Shown in pieces: positions 1 through 6,735 of a stretch of DNA of 12,144 nt. Source of the stretch: an uncultured Alphaproteobacteria bacterium (GTDB lineage Bacteria > Pseudomonadota > Alphaproteobacteria > CALKHQ01); NCBI GenBank assembly GCA_937988735.1, contig CALKHQ010000036.1, positions 1 through 12,144 of the forward strand, given 5' to 3'. Made by a program: the position numbers and the translations under genes. The notes under the pieces were generated by a model that was not told the origin of the DNA, ran no database searches, and worked only from the letters and a program-made list of their open reading frames with translations. How positions within the stretch are numbered: position 1 is the stretch's first letter; each line of letters begins with the position of its first letter.

Positions 1-116
1 GGCGCCGCCAGCAGCGCCAGCAGCAGCAGCGGATGGGCGAACAGCAGGCGCGAGATCGCCCGCCCCGGCCCTTCCCGCGGTGCCCGCACCACGCCCGGCT
101 CGGCGACGGCCGTCAT
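1..116 (-). CDS. ABC transporter permease, N-terminal fragment (PotB/PotC-type importer)
   Basis: Only the first 38 codons are inside the window; the gene runs off the left edge. The ATG is at 116-114. The visible N-terminus is a polar stretch rich in Pro, Gly and Arg, followed by a Leu/Ala-only segment (LLFAHPLLLLALLAA) that starts the first membrane helix. This is the usual opening of binding-protein-dependent importer permeases. It begins 22 nt after the stop of the ATPase gene, so it is very likely co-transcribed and forms part of the membrane channel of that importer. Only a weak Shine-Dalgarno (AGG) is visible, which fits translation coupled to the preceding gene. The permease class is inferred from position and from this one hydrophobic segment; the EAA loop and the remaining helices lie outside the window. 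Confidence 0.82.
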   Translation of the reverse strand, partial: MTAVAEPGVVRAPREGPGRAISRLLFAHPLLLLALLAA

Positions 117-138
117 CGCGGCGCCTGCCGGACGGAGG

Positions 139-1239
139 TCACGCCGCCCCCTCCTCCGCCGGCGCGGCCGCGGGCAGGTCGCCGGCCACGGGCGCGATGT
201 GCGCGCGGTCCAGCAGCACGGTGCAGGGGTGGCCTTCGGCAAAGGCGCCGTCGGTATCCCGCAGGACCCGCACCGTCTCGCCGCCCTCCAGACGGACGAG
301 CGTCCGTTGCGCCGCGCCGAGATAGGTGTGGGAGACGACTGTGCCCTTCAGCGCCAGCATCCCCTCCGGCGCCGCGGCACCGGCGGGGAGCAGGCGCAGG
401 CGCTCGGGCCGCACCGCGAAGGCCGTCCGCTGGCCGAGCAGCCGCTCCCCGGCCGCGACCGGGAACACGTTGGAGGCGCCGACGAAGCCGGCGACGAACA
501 CCGTCCGCGGCCGGTCGTAGATCTCGCGGGGGCTGCCGATCTGCTCGATGCGCCCCTCGCTGAACACCGCCACCCGGTCCGACATCGCAAGCGCCTCGCC
601 CTGGTCGTGGGTGACGTAGATGAAGGTGATGCCGACCTCGCGCTGGATCGCCTTCAGCTCCTCCTGCATCTGCTCGCGCAGCTTGAGGTCGAGAGCGCCC
701 AGCGGCTCGTCCAGCAGCAGCACCGACGGCCTGTTGATCAGCGCCCGGGCCAGCGCCACCCGCTGCCGCTGGCCGCCCGAGAGCTGACCCGGCCGGCGGT
801 GCTCCATGCCCGACAGCGAGACCATCGCCAGCATCCGCTGCGCCTCGCGCCACTGCTGGTCGCGCGGCACCTTGCGGATCATCAGGCCGTAGGCGACGTT
901 CTGCCAGACCGGCATGTGCGGGAACAGGGCGTAGTCCTGGAACACCGTGTTCACGTCGCGGTCGAATGGGGGCACGCCGGCCACGTCGCGTCCGTGCAGC
1001 GTGATCCGGCCCGAGGTCGGCTGGTCGAAGCCGGCAATCAGCCGCAGACAGGTGGTCTTGCCCGAGCCGGAGGGGCCCAGCATCGAGAAGAACTCCCCGT
1101 CCATGATTTCGAAGCTGACCCCGTCCAGCGCCGTCACCGCACCGAAGCGCCGGGTGACGTCCTCGAAGCGGATGGCGACGGAGGGCGCCGCCGATGGCGA
1201 CGCCCCGCGTCCGCCGGCCGTGCCGGAAGGCAGCGCCAT
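139..1239 (-). CDS. PotA-type ABC transporter ATP-binding protein
   Basis: This is the nucleotide-binding subunit that powers uptake by the neighbouring binding protein and permease. All ABC motifs are intact in 366 residues: Walker A GPSGSGKT (55-62), Q-loop Gln101, signature LSGGQ (153-157), Walker B VLLLDEP (173-179), D-loop GALD (181-184) and switch His211. After residue ~250 comes a C-terminal TOBE-like beta domain (RPERLRLLP, then a segment beginning VVSHTYLG), as in PotA/FbpC-type ATPases that serve polyamine or metal importers. The length is normal for the class. The first ~20 residues (Gly/Ser/Ala-rich) precede the ABC fold and could be a poorly conserved extension. No clear ribosome binding site precedes the ATG, so the start is less certain than the domain call. 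The gene lies 82 nt after the binding-protein gene and 22 nt before the permease gene. The amine substrate is inferred from the binding protein, not from this subunit. Confidence 0.95.
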   Translation of the reverse strand: MALPSGTAGGRGASPSAAPSVAIRFEDVTRRFGAVTALDGVSFEIMDGEFFSMLGPSGSGKTTCLRLIAGFDQPTSGRITLHGRDVAGVPPFDRDVNTVFQDYALFPHMPVWQNVAYGLMIRKVPRDQQWREAQRMLAMVSLSGMEHRRPGQLSGGQRQRVALARALINRPSVLLLDEPLGALDLKLREQMQEELKAIQREVGITFIYVTHDQGEALAMSDRVAVFSEGRIEQIGSPREIYDRPRTVFVAGFVGASNVFPVAAGERLLGQRTAFAVRPERLRLLPAGAAAPEGMLALKGTVVSHTYLGAAQRTLVRLEGGETVRVLRDTDGAFAEGHPCTVLLDRAHIAPVAGDLPAAAPAEEGAA

Positions 1240-1259
1240 GGCCGCGCTCAGGCCGTCAG

Positions 1260-1278
1260 GGCCCGGTCGCGCCGGGCC
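1260..1278. other. Intercistronic stem-loop between binding-protein and ATPase genes
   Basis: A perfect 7-bp inverted repeat GGCCCGG / CCGGGCC (1260-1266 and 1272-1278) has a 5-nt loop and lies in the 82-nt gap. No T-run follows it in the direction of transcription, so it is not a classical terminator. In importer operons, hairpins at this position often stabilise or partly terminate the upstream binding-protein mRNA so that more binding protein than ATPase is made. That role is inference here. Confidence 0.45.
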
Positions 1279-1321
1279 ATGACAGGGGTAGGCAGGGTCA
1301 CGTCTGCCGCCGCGACCGGTA

Positions 1322-2491
1322 TCACCGCCCGCCGAGGACCGCGATGTAGTCGGTGACCCAGCGGTAGTACGGCACGCAGGCCTCCTGGGTCTCGCAGTCG
1401 GCGAGCGGGGTGCGCCAGAACCAGATCCGGTCGAAGTTCTCGACGCCGTTGATCTTGCAGCCGTCCGGTCCCAGCAGCTCGGAGGTCTCGCAGGCCGACA
1501 GCACCGAAGGCACCGAGCCGAACCACGCCGCGAGGTCGCCCTGCAGGTTCGACGACAGGCTGTGCTCGAAGAACATGTAGGCGCAGTTGGGGTTGGGCGC
1601 GTCCGCGTGCAGCATCAGCGTGTCCGCCCAGCCGGTGGCGCCTTCCTCCGGAATGGTGGAGGAGATCGGCTGGCCGTTCGCCCGCAGGATGTTGACCTGG
1701 AAGGGCCAGCTCCCCGAGGCCACCACGCCCTCGTTGGTGAAGTCGTCGATCTGGACGAAGGCGTCGTGCCAGTAGCGCAGCACCAGCTCCCGCTGCTGCC
1801 GCAGCAGGTCGAGCGCGGCAGCGTACTGCTCCTCCGTCAGCTCATAGGGATTCCTGATGCCCAGTTCCGGCTGGTGGTGCATCAGGTACAGGGCCGCATC
1901 GGCAATATGGATGGGCCCGTCGAACGCCTCGACCCGACCGGCATTGCTCTGGCCGTCGGGCAGCGTCTGCTCCTCGAACACGACGCTCCAGCTTGTCGGC
2001 GGCTCCGGAAACACCTCGGTGTTGTAGGCGAGGACGTTGGAGCCCCACTGATACGGCACGCCGTAGTGGATCCCGTTCACCGTGTGCCACGGCGCATCCT
2101 GCAGCCGCGGATCGACCGCGTTCCAGCTCGGGATCAGGTCGGTATTCACCGGCTGCACCTTGTCGCCGTAGATCAGGCGCAGCGAGGCGTCGCCGGAGGC
2201 GGTGACGAGGTCGAAGCCGCCCTCGTTCATTAGCGCCACCATCTCGTCCGACGTGGCGGCCGTCTGCACCCGCACCATGCAGCCGGTGGCCTCCTCGAAA
2301 CCGGTCACCCAGTCATAGGCCGGGTCGGTTTCCCCGCGTTCGATGTAGCCCGGCCAGGCCACGATACGCACCTCGCCCTCGCCCGCGCCGATCTCGGCCA
2401 TCGCCTCGGTCAGCTGGGCCAGCGCCGGGGATGCCAGACTGCTCAGGGCGACCGTTGCCAAGGCCACCCGACACGTGTGACGCCCGTCCAT
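1322..2491 (-). CDS. Periplasmic substrate-binding protein, PotD/PotF-like
   Basis: Extracellular solute-binding protein of an ABC importer, 389 residues. The ATG at 2491 is chosen over an in-frame ATG at 2569 because GGAGG lies 6 nt upstream and because it gives a clean Sec signal peptide: Arg/His-containing n-region, hydrophobic core ALATVALSSLA and cleavage after ALA (about residue 25). The mature chain shows the two-lobe type I/II binding-protein pattern: VRIVAWPGYIERG (41-53), YGVPYQWGSNVLAYN (143-157), and EEGATGWADTLML (282-294). The last aligns by eye with the PotD segment that holds the Trp and Asp contacting the polyamine; here these would be Trp288 and Asp290, so a cationic amine substrate is likely. 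Six cysteines remain in the mature protein (71, 303, 334, 345, 366, 372), enough for three disulfides and unusual for the family. The gene is preceded by lysR with a LysR operator between them, and followed by the ATPase and permease genes. Exact ligand unknown. Confidence 0.93.
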   Translation of the reverse strand: MDGRHTCRVALATVALSSLASPALAQLTEAMAEIGAGEGEVRIVAWPGYIERGETDPAYDWVTGFEEATGCMVRVQTAATSDEMVALMNEGGFDLVTASGDASLRLIYGDKVQPVNTDLIPSWNAVDPRLQDAPWHTVNGIHYGVPYQWGSNVLAYNTEVFPEPPTSWSVVFEEQTLPDGQSNAGRVEAFDGPIHIADAALYLMHHQPELGIRNPYELTEEQYAAALDLLRQQRELVLRYWHDAFVQIDDFTNEGVVASGSWPFQVNILRANGQPISSTIPEEGATGWADTLMLHADAPNPNCAYMFFEHSLSSNLQGDLAAWFGSVPSVLSACETSELLGPDGCKINGVENFDRIWFWRTPLADCETQEACVPYYRWVTDYIAVLGGR

Positions 2492-2544
2492 CTCCGTCCT
2501 CCGTTGCTGCCGTCCCTGCAGGCGTTTCGCGCCTTTGCCGAAAC

Positions 2545-2573
2545 AGCTTAGGGACGCTTCGGCAGCCACGGAA
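2545..2573 (-). promoter_or_regulatory. Tentative sigma70-type promoter of the binding-protein gene
   Basis: On the minus strand a -10-like TAAGCT (2550-2545) and a weak -35-like TTCCGT (2573-2568) are 17 nt apart, predicting a start near 2538, about 47 nt before the ATG. The -35 box is poor, as expected for a promoter that needs a LysR activator. The call rests mainly on the good spacing from the adjacent operator, whose centre falls at about -65. Confidence 0.35.
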
Positions 2574-2593
2574 ATCGGAAATTGGCCGGACGC

Positions 2594-2614
2594 GCTATCG
2601 GTTTTGCCGATAGC
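2594..2614. promoter_or_regulatory. LysR-type operator (ATC-N9-GAT inverted repeat)
   Basis: A perfect inverted repeat with 8-bp arms GCTATCGG (2594-2601) and CCGATAGC (2607-2614) is separated by TTTTG. It contains ATC-N9-GAT (2597-2611) and therefore the T-N11-A core known for LysR-family recognition sites. A third CTATCGG half-site lies at 2625-2631 and overlaps the last codons and stop of lysR. Position between lysR and the transporter genes, symmetry and motif all agree with binding by the adjacent LysR protein. No T-run follows on the minus strand, so a terminator role for lysR is less likely. Confidence 0.75.
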
Positions 2615-2624
2615 TGTCGCTACC

Positions 2625-3533
2625 CTATCGGTGCCTCATGGCGGCGTCGTCCCGGGCGAGCTCCAGGAAGCGGGCGACAGGCGGTGCGATCGAAGAGCCG
2701 CGACGCCAGACGATGCCGATGTCGAGCGGCGGGATGTCGTCCGCGAGATCGCGCGCCTCGATCCGGTCCCCCTCCAGCGACCAGGGGCGGTAGGTGATGT
2801 CCGGCAGGATGGCAAGGCCGGCGCCGGTTGCAACCAGGCTGCGCACCGCCTCCACCGACGAGGTGCGGAGCACGATCCGCGGCCCGCCGTCCCCGTCCGG
2901 CCAGCGGGCGCGGACGGATTGCGTGATCTCGTCGGCCGAAAGTGCGATCAGCGGCTCGGTCAGGATGTCGGCCAGCGCGACCGTGCGCAACCGGCTGAGG
3001 CGATGATCCGGCGGCATCCACACCCGGAAGCGCGAGCGCATCAGCGTCTCGTGCTCCAGTGCATAGACGTCCTGCATCGACGACACGATCATGAGCCCTG
3101 CGCCCAGTTCGCCGTTGACCAGCAGGTGCTCGACGTAGGTGTGCTCGTCCTCGGTGACCCGGACCTCGACGTTGGGAAAGAGCCGGCGATAGCGGGCGAG
3201 CACGTGGGCGAGGTAATAGCCCGAGACGAGGCTGGTGACGCCGAGCTCGAGCACCCCCGCCACAGCCTCCGGCAGGCCCGAGATCGCCCGCTCGGCATCG
3301 GCAACGGTGGCGAGAATGGCGTGGGCGTGACGGAGGAACTGGTGACCCTGGTAGGTCAGGGCCACGCCGCGGGAATGGCGGGTGAACAGCCGCACCCCTG
3401 TCTGCGCCTCGAGCTGCTGCAGCGCCTCCGTCACCGCCGACTGGGAGACGCCGAGCTGCGCGGCGCCGCCCGACACGGAGCCGGCCTCGGCCACGGCGAG
3501 AAAGCACGTCACCTGCCTGAGCGTAAGCTGCAT
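2625..3533 (-). CDS. LysR-family transcriptional regulator
   Basis: 302 residues, the standard LysR length. The N-terminal winged helix-turn-helix is clear: LRQVTCFLAVAEAGSVSGGA, then AQLGVSQSAVTEALQQLE (about 25-42) and GVRLFTRHSRGVALTYQG (46-63). A linker helix follows, then an effector domain (about 90-295) with typical segments LELGVTSLVSGYYLAHVLARY and ATGAGLAILPD. The start is supported by GGAGG 9 nt upstream of the ATG. The gene lies upstream of, and on the same strand as, the binding-protein gene rather than divergent from it, and a perfect LysR operator fills the gap. The simple reading is that it senses the imported amine or a metabolite of it and activates the transporter genes. 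Because the third half-site overlaps its own stop codon, lysR and its target region are physically interlocked. The ligand cannot be told from sequence. Confidence 0.96.
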   Translation of the reverse strand: MQLTLRQVTCFLAVAEAGSVSGGAAQLGVSQSAVTEALQQLEAQTGVRLFTRHSRGVALTYQGHQFLRHAHAILATVADAERAISGLPEAVAGVLELGVTSLVSGYYLAHVLARYRRLFPNVEVRVTEDEHTYVEHLLVNGELGAGLMIVSSMQDVYALEHETLMRSRFRVWMPPDHRLSRLRTVALADILTEPLIALSADEITQSVRARWPDGDGGPRIVLRTSSVEAVRSLVATGAGLAILPDITYRPWSLEGDRIEARDLADDIPPLDIGIVWRRGSSIAPPVARFLELARDDAAMRHR

Positions 3534-3595
3534 CCGGTCCTGCCTCCGAACGCAATCCTAGCATCAGCGCTCACGCTTGCAGCGGCGTCGCACAG

Positions 3596-3641
3596 CCGCG
3601 GAAGGCGCCGGGGCGAGGCAGGAACCGGCCCCCGGCCGCGG
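3596..3641. terminator. Possible imperfect GC-rich hairpin between phosphomannomutase and lysR
   Basis: Outer arms CCGCGG (3596-3601) and CCGCGG (3636-3641) and inner arms GCCGGGG (3607-3613) and CCCCGGC (3630-3636) can fold into an interrupted stem with a loop of about 16 nt. The hairpin starts 3 nt past the phosphomannomutase stop codon, the expected place for a terminator. There is no T-run after it, so it would be a weak or Rho-assisted terminator at best. Such hairpins also arise by chance in DNA this GC-rich. Confidence 0.3.
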
Positions 3642-3644
3642 AAC

Positions 3645-5033
3645 CTAGAACGGCGAGGCGACGCCGCTCGCCTCGAGCTGGCGGCTGATCTCGGCCTTGA
3701 GCCGGGCGAGTCCCTCCTCGCTCGCGGACTCGGCGCGGGCGACCAGCACCGGCTGGGTGTTGGACGCGCGCAGCAGCCACCAGCCGTCCGCCGTCCTCAC
3801 CCGCACCCCGTCGATGTCGTTGACCTCGCCGCCGCCGGGCGACGCCGCCAGCCGCCGCTTCACTTCGTCGATCACGGCGAACTTGCGCTCCTCCGCGCAT
3901 TCGATCCGCACCTCGGGCGTGTTCATCAGCCGCGGCATGCGGTCCCTGAGCTCGGCCAGGGTCTCCTCGCGCCGCGCGAGCAGCCCGATCAGCCGCACCG
4001 CGGCGTAGAGGCCGTCGTCGAAGCCGAAGTAGCGGTCGGCGAAGAACAGGTGGCCGCTCATCTCGCCGGCCAGCGGCGCTGCGGTCTCCTGCATCTTCGC
4101 CTTGATCAGCGAATGGCCGGTCATCCACATCAGCGGATTGCCGCCCAGCTCGGCCACCCGGTCGAACAGCATCTGGCTCGCCTTCACGTCGGCGATGACC
4201 GTCGCCCCCGGCGCGGCGGCGAGCACCTCCTCGGCGTAGATCGCAAGGAGCTGGTCGCCCCAGACGATGCGCCCCTCGCCGTCGACCGCGCCGAGCCGGT
4301 CGCCGTCGCCGTCGAAGGCGACCCCGAGGTCGCAGCCGTTGGCGCGCACCGCCTCCTGCAGGTCCTTCAGGTTCTCCGGCACCGTCGGGTCCGGATGGTG
4401 GTTGGGGAAGGTGCCGTCGATGTCGGCATGGAGCAGGATGTGCGTGCCCGGCAGCCGCTGGGTCAGCCGGCGCATGATTGCACCGGCCGCGCCGTTGCCG
4501 CTGTCCCACGCCACCCTGAGGCCGCGGGTCGCGCCGTAGCCGGCGACCAGCGCCTCGACATAGGCCTCGCTGACGTCGACCTTGCGCGCCTCCGCGCCGC
4601 CGGAGGTGTAGTCGCCCTCCGCCGCCACCCGGCCCAGTTCCTGGATGTCGGCGCCGTAGAAGGAGGCCTTGCCGATCATCATCTTGAAGCCGTTCATGTC
4701 CGGCGGGTTGTGCGAGCCGGTCACCATCAGCCCGCCGGCGAGTGACAGCGAGCGCACGGCGAAATAGAGCATCGGGGTCGGCCCCAGGCCGATGCGGATG
4801 GCGTCGGCGCCGCTGTCGGTGATGCCCTTGACCACGGCCGCCTCGAAACCCGGCGAGCTGACGCGACCGTCATAGCCGACGCCGATCGAGGGGCGGGTCT
4901 TGCCGCTGCGGCGGGTGACGATGGTGCCGAACGCCCGGCCGATGGCGTAGGCGTCCGCTTCGTGCAGGTCGCGGCCGACCGTGCCGCGGATGTCGTACTC
5001 GCGGAGGACGGTCGGATCGAGGCGGTGGCTCAT
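3645..5033 (-). CDS. Phosphomannomutase/phosphoglucomutase (AlgC-type)
   Basis: Converts mannose-6-phosphate or glucose-6-phosphate to the 1-phosphate through a phosphoserine enzyme, supplying precursors for lipopolysaccharide, exopolysaccharide and other glycans in the cytoplasm. The 462-residue protein has the full alpha-D-phosphohexomutase architecture: catalytic loop TGSHNP (105-110, phosphoserine Ser107), metal loop DGDGDR (241-246), sugar-binding loop GEMSGH (323-328) and phosphate-binding RASNTQP (422-428). GEMSGH is the form seen in dual-specificity PMM/PGM enzymes rather than in phosphoglucosamine mutases. The ATG overlaps the galU stop as ATGA (5033-5030), with AGGAG 8 nt upstream, so it is translationally coupled to galU. 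The pair makes biochemical sense: the glucose-1-phosphate produced here is the substrate of GalU. Length and motifs are normal. Whether mannose or glucose is preferred is not decidable from sequence. Confidence 0.97.
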   Translation of the reverse strand: MSHRLDPTVLREYDIRGTVGRDLHEADAYAIGRAFGTIVTRRSGKTRPSIGVGYDGRVSSPGFEAAVVKGITDSGADAIRIGLGPTPMLYFAVRSLSLAGGLMVTGSHNPPDMNGFKMMIGKASFYGADIQELGRVAAEGDYTSGGAEARKVDVSEAYVEALVAGYGATRGLRVAWDSGNGAAGAIMRRLTQRLPGTHILLHADIDGTFPNHHPDPTVPENLKDLQEAVRANGCDLGVAFDGDGDRLGAVDGEGRIVWGDQLLAIYAEEVLAAAPGATVIADVKASQMLFDRVAELGGNPLMWMTGHSLIKAKMQETAAPLAGEMSGHLFFADRYFGFDDGLYAAVRLIGLLARREETLAELRDRMPRLMNTPEVRIECAEERKFAVIDEVKRRLAASPGGGEVNDIDGVRVRTADGWWLLRASNTQPVLVARAESASEEGLARLKAEISRQLEASGVASPF

Positions 5034-5947
5034 GCGACGCTCCTCGACCGCTCCGCGCCTGCGTTCCCCAGCAGCGCCGCAAGCCGCCGGCGCACGTCGT
5101 CCCCGATCTCCGGATGGTCGAGGCCGTAGGCGATCTGCGCCTCGACATAGCCGGCCTTGTCGCCGCAGTCGAACTGGCGGCCCTCGTAGACAAGGCCGTG
5201 GAACGGCTGGCGGCCCAGCAGCGACGCCATCGCGTCCGTGAGCTGGATCTCGCCCCCTGCCCCGGGCTCCTGCCGTTCCAGCGCCTCGAACACCTCCGGC
5301 TGCAGGATGTAGCGGCCGACGAGCGACAGGTTGGACGGCGCCTCGCCCGCCTTCGGCTTCTCCACCATGCCGGTCACCTCGACGGTGCGGCCCTGCCGGC
5401 TACCGACGGCGACGATGCCGTAGCGGAAGGTGACCTCCCACGGCACCTCTTCCAGTGCGACCACGTTGCCGCCGTGCTCCTCGTAGACCTCCATCATCTG
5501 CGCGAGGCAGCCCTTGGGCGCGCGGATGATGACGTCCGGCAGCAGCACCGCCACCGCGCCGTCGCCCGCCGCGTGCCGGGCACACCAGACCGCATGGCCG
5601 AGGCCGAGGGGGCTCTGCTGGCGGGTGGTGATGATCCGCCCGGGCTCGGGCACGAAGCCCGCAGCCGCCTCCAGCGCCGCGTCCTTGCCTTTCGCCCGCA
5701 GCGCGGTCTCCAGCTCGAACATGTGGTCGAAATGGTCCTCGATGGCGCCCTTGCCGCGCCCGGTCACCAGCACGACGCGCTCGATCCCCGCCGCCAGCGC
5801 CTCCTCGACCACGTACTGGACCACGGGCTTGTCCACCACGGGCATCATTTCCTTGGGAATTGCCTTGGTCGCGGGGAGGACGCGGGTTCCCAATCCGGCC
5901 ACCGGCAGGATCGCGGCAGTGATCGGACGCCTGTCGGGCTTCGCCAT
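5030..5947 (-). CDS. galU: UTP-glucose-1-phosphate uridylyltransferase
   Basis: Makes UDP-glucose from UTP and glucose-1-phosphate in the cytoplasm, feeding envelope and capsule glycans. With the start used here the protein has 305 residues, normal for bacterial GalU. Visible motifs are the nucleotide loop AGLGTR (17-22) followed by LPATKAIPKEMMPVVDKP, GLGHAV (115-120), LLPDVII (135-141), VEKPK (195-199), GEIQLTDA (232-239) and FDCGDKAGY (259-267). Two in-frame ATGs compete, at 5956 and 5947. AGGAG is only 2 nt from the first, which is too close, and 11 nt from the second, so 5947 is preferred, without certainty. The next gene, the hexomutase, overlaps the stop as ATGA. A good -10 hexamer and a short palindrome lie upstream, so galU probably starts the two-gene operon. 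Confidence 0.97.
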   Translation of the reverse strand: MAKPDRRPITAAILPVAGLGTRVLPATKAIPKEMMPVVDKPVVQYVVEEALAAGIERVVLVTGRGKGAIEDHFDHMFELETALRAKGKDAALEAAAGFVPEPGRIITTRQQSPLGLGHAVWCARHAAGDGAVAVLLPDVIIRAPKGCLAQMMEVYEEHGGNVVALEEVPWEVTFRYGIVAVGSRQGRTVEVTGMVEKPKAGEAPSNLSLVGRYILQPEVFEALERQEPGAGGEIQLTDAMASLLGRQPFHGLVYEGRQFDCGDKAGYVEAQIAYGLDHPEIGDDVRRRLAALLGNAGAERSRSVA

Positions 5948-5967
5948 GCTCTCCATCGCTCCTGATG

Positions 5968-5991
5968 TTGCACTGCAATAGAAGGACTATA
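5968..5991 (-). promoter_or_regulatory. Probable galU promoter with palindrome at the transcription start
   Basis: On the minus strand TATAGT (5991-5986) matches the sigma70 -10 consensus at five of six bases; no convincing -35 hexamer is found 16-18 nt further upstream. The predicted start falls at about 5979, immediately before a perfect palindrome TTGCA-C-TGCAA (5968-5978). A palindrome at +1 is a typical repressor position. I do not recognise the binding protein. The -35 place is occupied by CCGATAGG (6017-6010), the half-site also seen at the lysR operator. Confidence 0.45.
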
Positions 5992-6030
5992 GCAGCGTTA
6001 CCGTTCGCACCTATCGGACTGTCAGAGGCT

Positions 6031-6735
6031 TTAAACTTTCGTCAGCTTCACCACGGTGCTGCGGCCGTCGCGGTCCCAGGCATATTCGAGGTGCACGCCC
6101 TGCAGCACCGGCCGCGGCACCGAGGCCGGCCAGAACAGGCAGACGTTCTCGCCGCCGGCGTGACGGACGCTGGCGTAGAGAAGTCCGTGGCAGTGTGGGC
6201 CGCCCTCGCCCGGCCAGCGCAGGCCGGCCGCGAACGCCTGGGGCGCCGCGTATCGATCCGGGTCGGGGTCGTAGAGCTCCGGCCGCGTCGCGACCAGGGG
6301 GCGAATGTCCACCAGCTCGAGATCGAGGTCGGTGATCAGTTCGCGCATCTGGATGCGATTGGGAAAGCCGCCCTCGGAGAGCCGCAGCCGGCGCTCGTTG
6401 TGGAACAGCGTCTCGGCGATCGCGGTGTCGAGCGAACGCGCGGCGTACCATGCCCCCAGCCGCCGGTCGTGGAAGCGCCCGCCGCGCTCGTCGGTGTAGA
6501 GGAACGCCGCCATAACGATCGAAGCCGACGGGCCGGTCACCACCTGGTCCGGCATCAGGCGCGCGAGGCGCGCAGCGGCGGCGCCGTGGCGCTGGCTGGT
6601 CGCCATCTCCAGCAGGAAGGCGGCCTGCAGCTCCTCCGGATCGGCGGTGAGGTCGTCGAAGATGCCGACGGTGGGGTGCCGGCTGGCGATCAGGCGGTGG
6701 GTGCGGCCGGCAACACGTTCGCCCGCCAGGGTCAC
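6031..6735 (-). CDS. RES-domain toxin of an Xre-RES toxin-antitoxin system
   Basis: 234 residues starting at a GTG whose last two bases begin the antitoxin stop (GTGA, 6735-6732), so it is translationally coupled to the antitoxin. RES toxins deplete NAD+ (or, in ParT, ADP-ribosylate a host enzyme) in the cytoplasm. Family features: an Arg near the N-terminus (THRLIASRHPT, Arg14), GGRFHDRRLGAWYAARSLDTAIAE (85-108) with the usual Arg, Tyr97 and Glu108, and HGLLYASVRHAGGENVCLFWP (183-203) with the conserved Ser189 of the Y-x-S motif. These resemble the active-site Arg/Tyr/Glu/Ser set, so the toxin should be active. The reading frame is open for another 103 codons upstream, but that part is Arg/Ala/Pro-rich antisense-type translation overlapping the antitoxin and is rejected. 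Enzyme chemistry is inferred from family only. Confidence 0.9.
   Translation of the reverse strand: MTLAGERVAGRTHRLIASRHPTVGIFDDLTADPEELQAAFLLEMATSQRHGAAAARLARLMPDQVVTGPSASIVMAAFLYTDERGGRFHDRRLGAWYAARSLDTAIAETLFHNERRLRLSEGGFPNRIQMRELITDLDLELVDIRPLVATRPELYDPDPDRYAAPQAFAAGLRWPGEGGPHCHGLLYASVRHAGGENVCLFWPASVPRPVLQGVHLEYAWDRDGRSTVVKLTKV

Noticed and set aside
9..33. CAG-rich repeat-like tract at the left edge
   Set aside because: On the minus strand it encodes the Leu/Ala hydrophobic segment of the permease; it is codon usage, not a repeat element.
1248..1280. Ten-codon open frame overlapping the intercistronic hairpin (possible leader peptide)
   Set aside because: No ribosome site and no codon run for a single amino acid; the hairpin explains the sequence better.
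199..1356. 385-codon open frame on the plus strand
   Set aside because: Antisense to the intact ABC ATPase; composition dominated by Arg, His, Ala and Gly; no motif.
2535..4745. 736-codon open frame on the plus strand
   Set aside because: It spans the lysR operator, all of lysR and most of the hexomutase in antisense. It has no domain, no ribosome site, and low-complexity composition.
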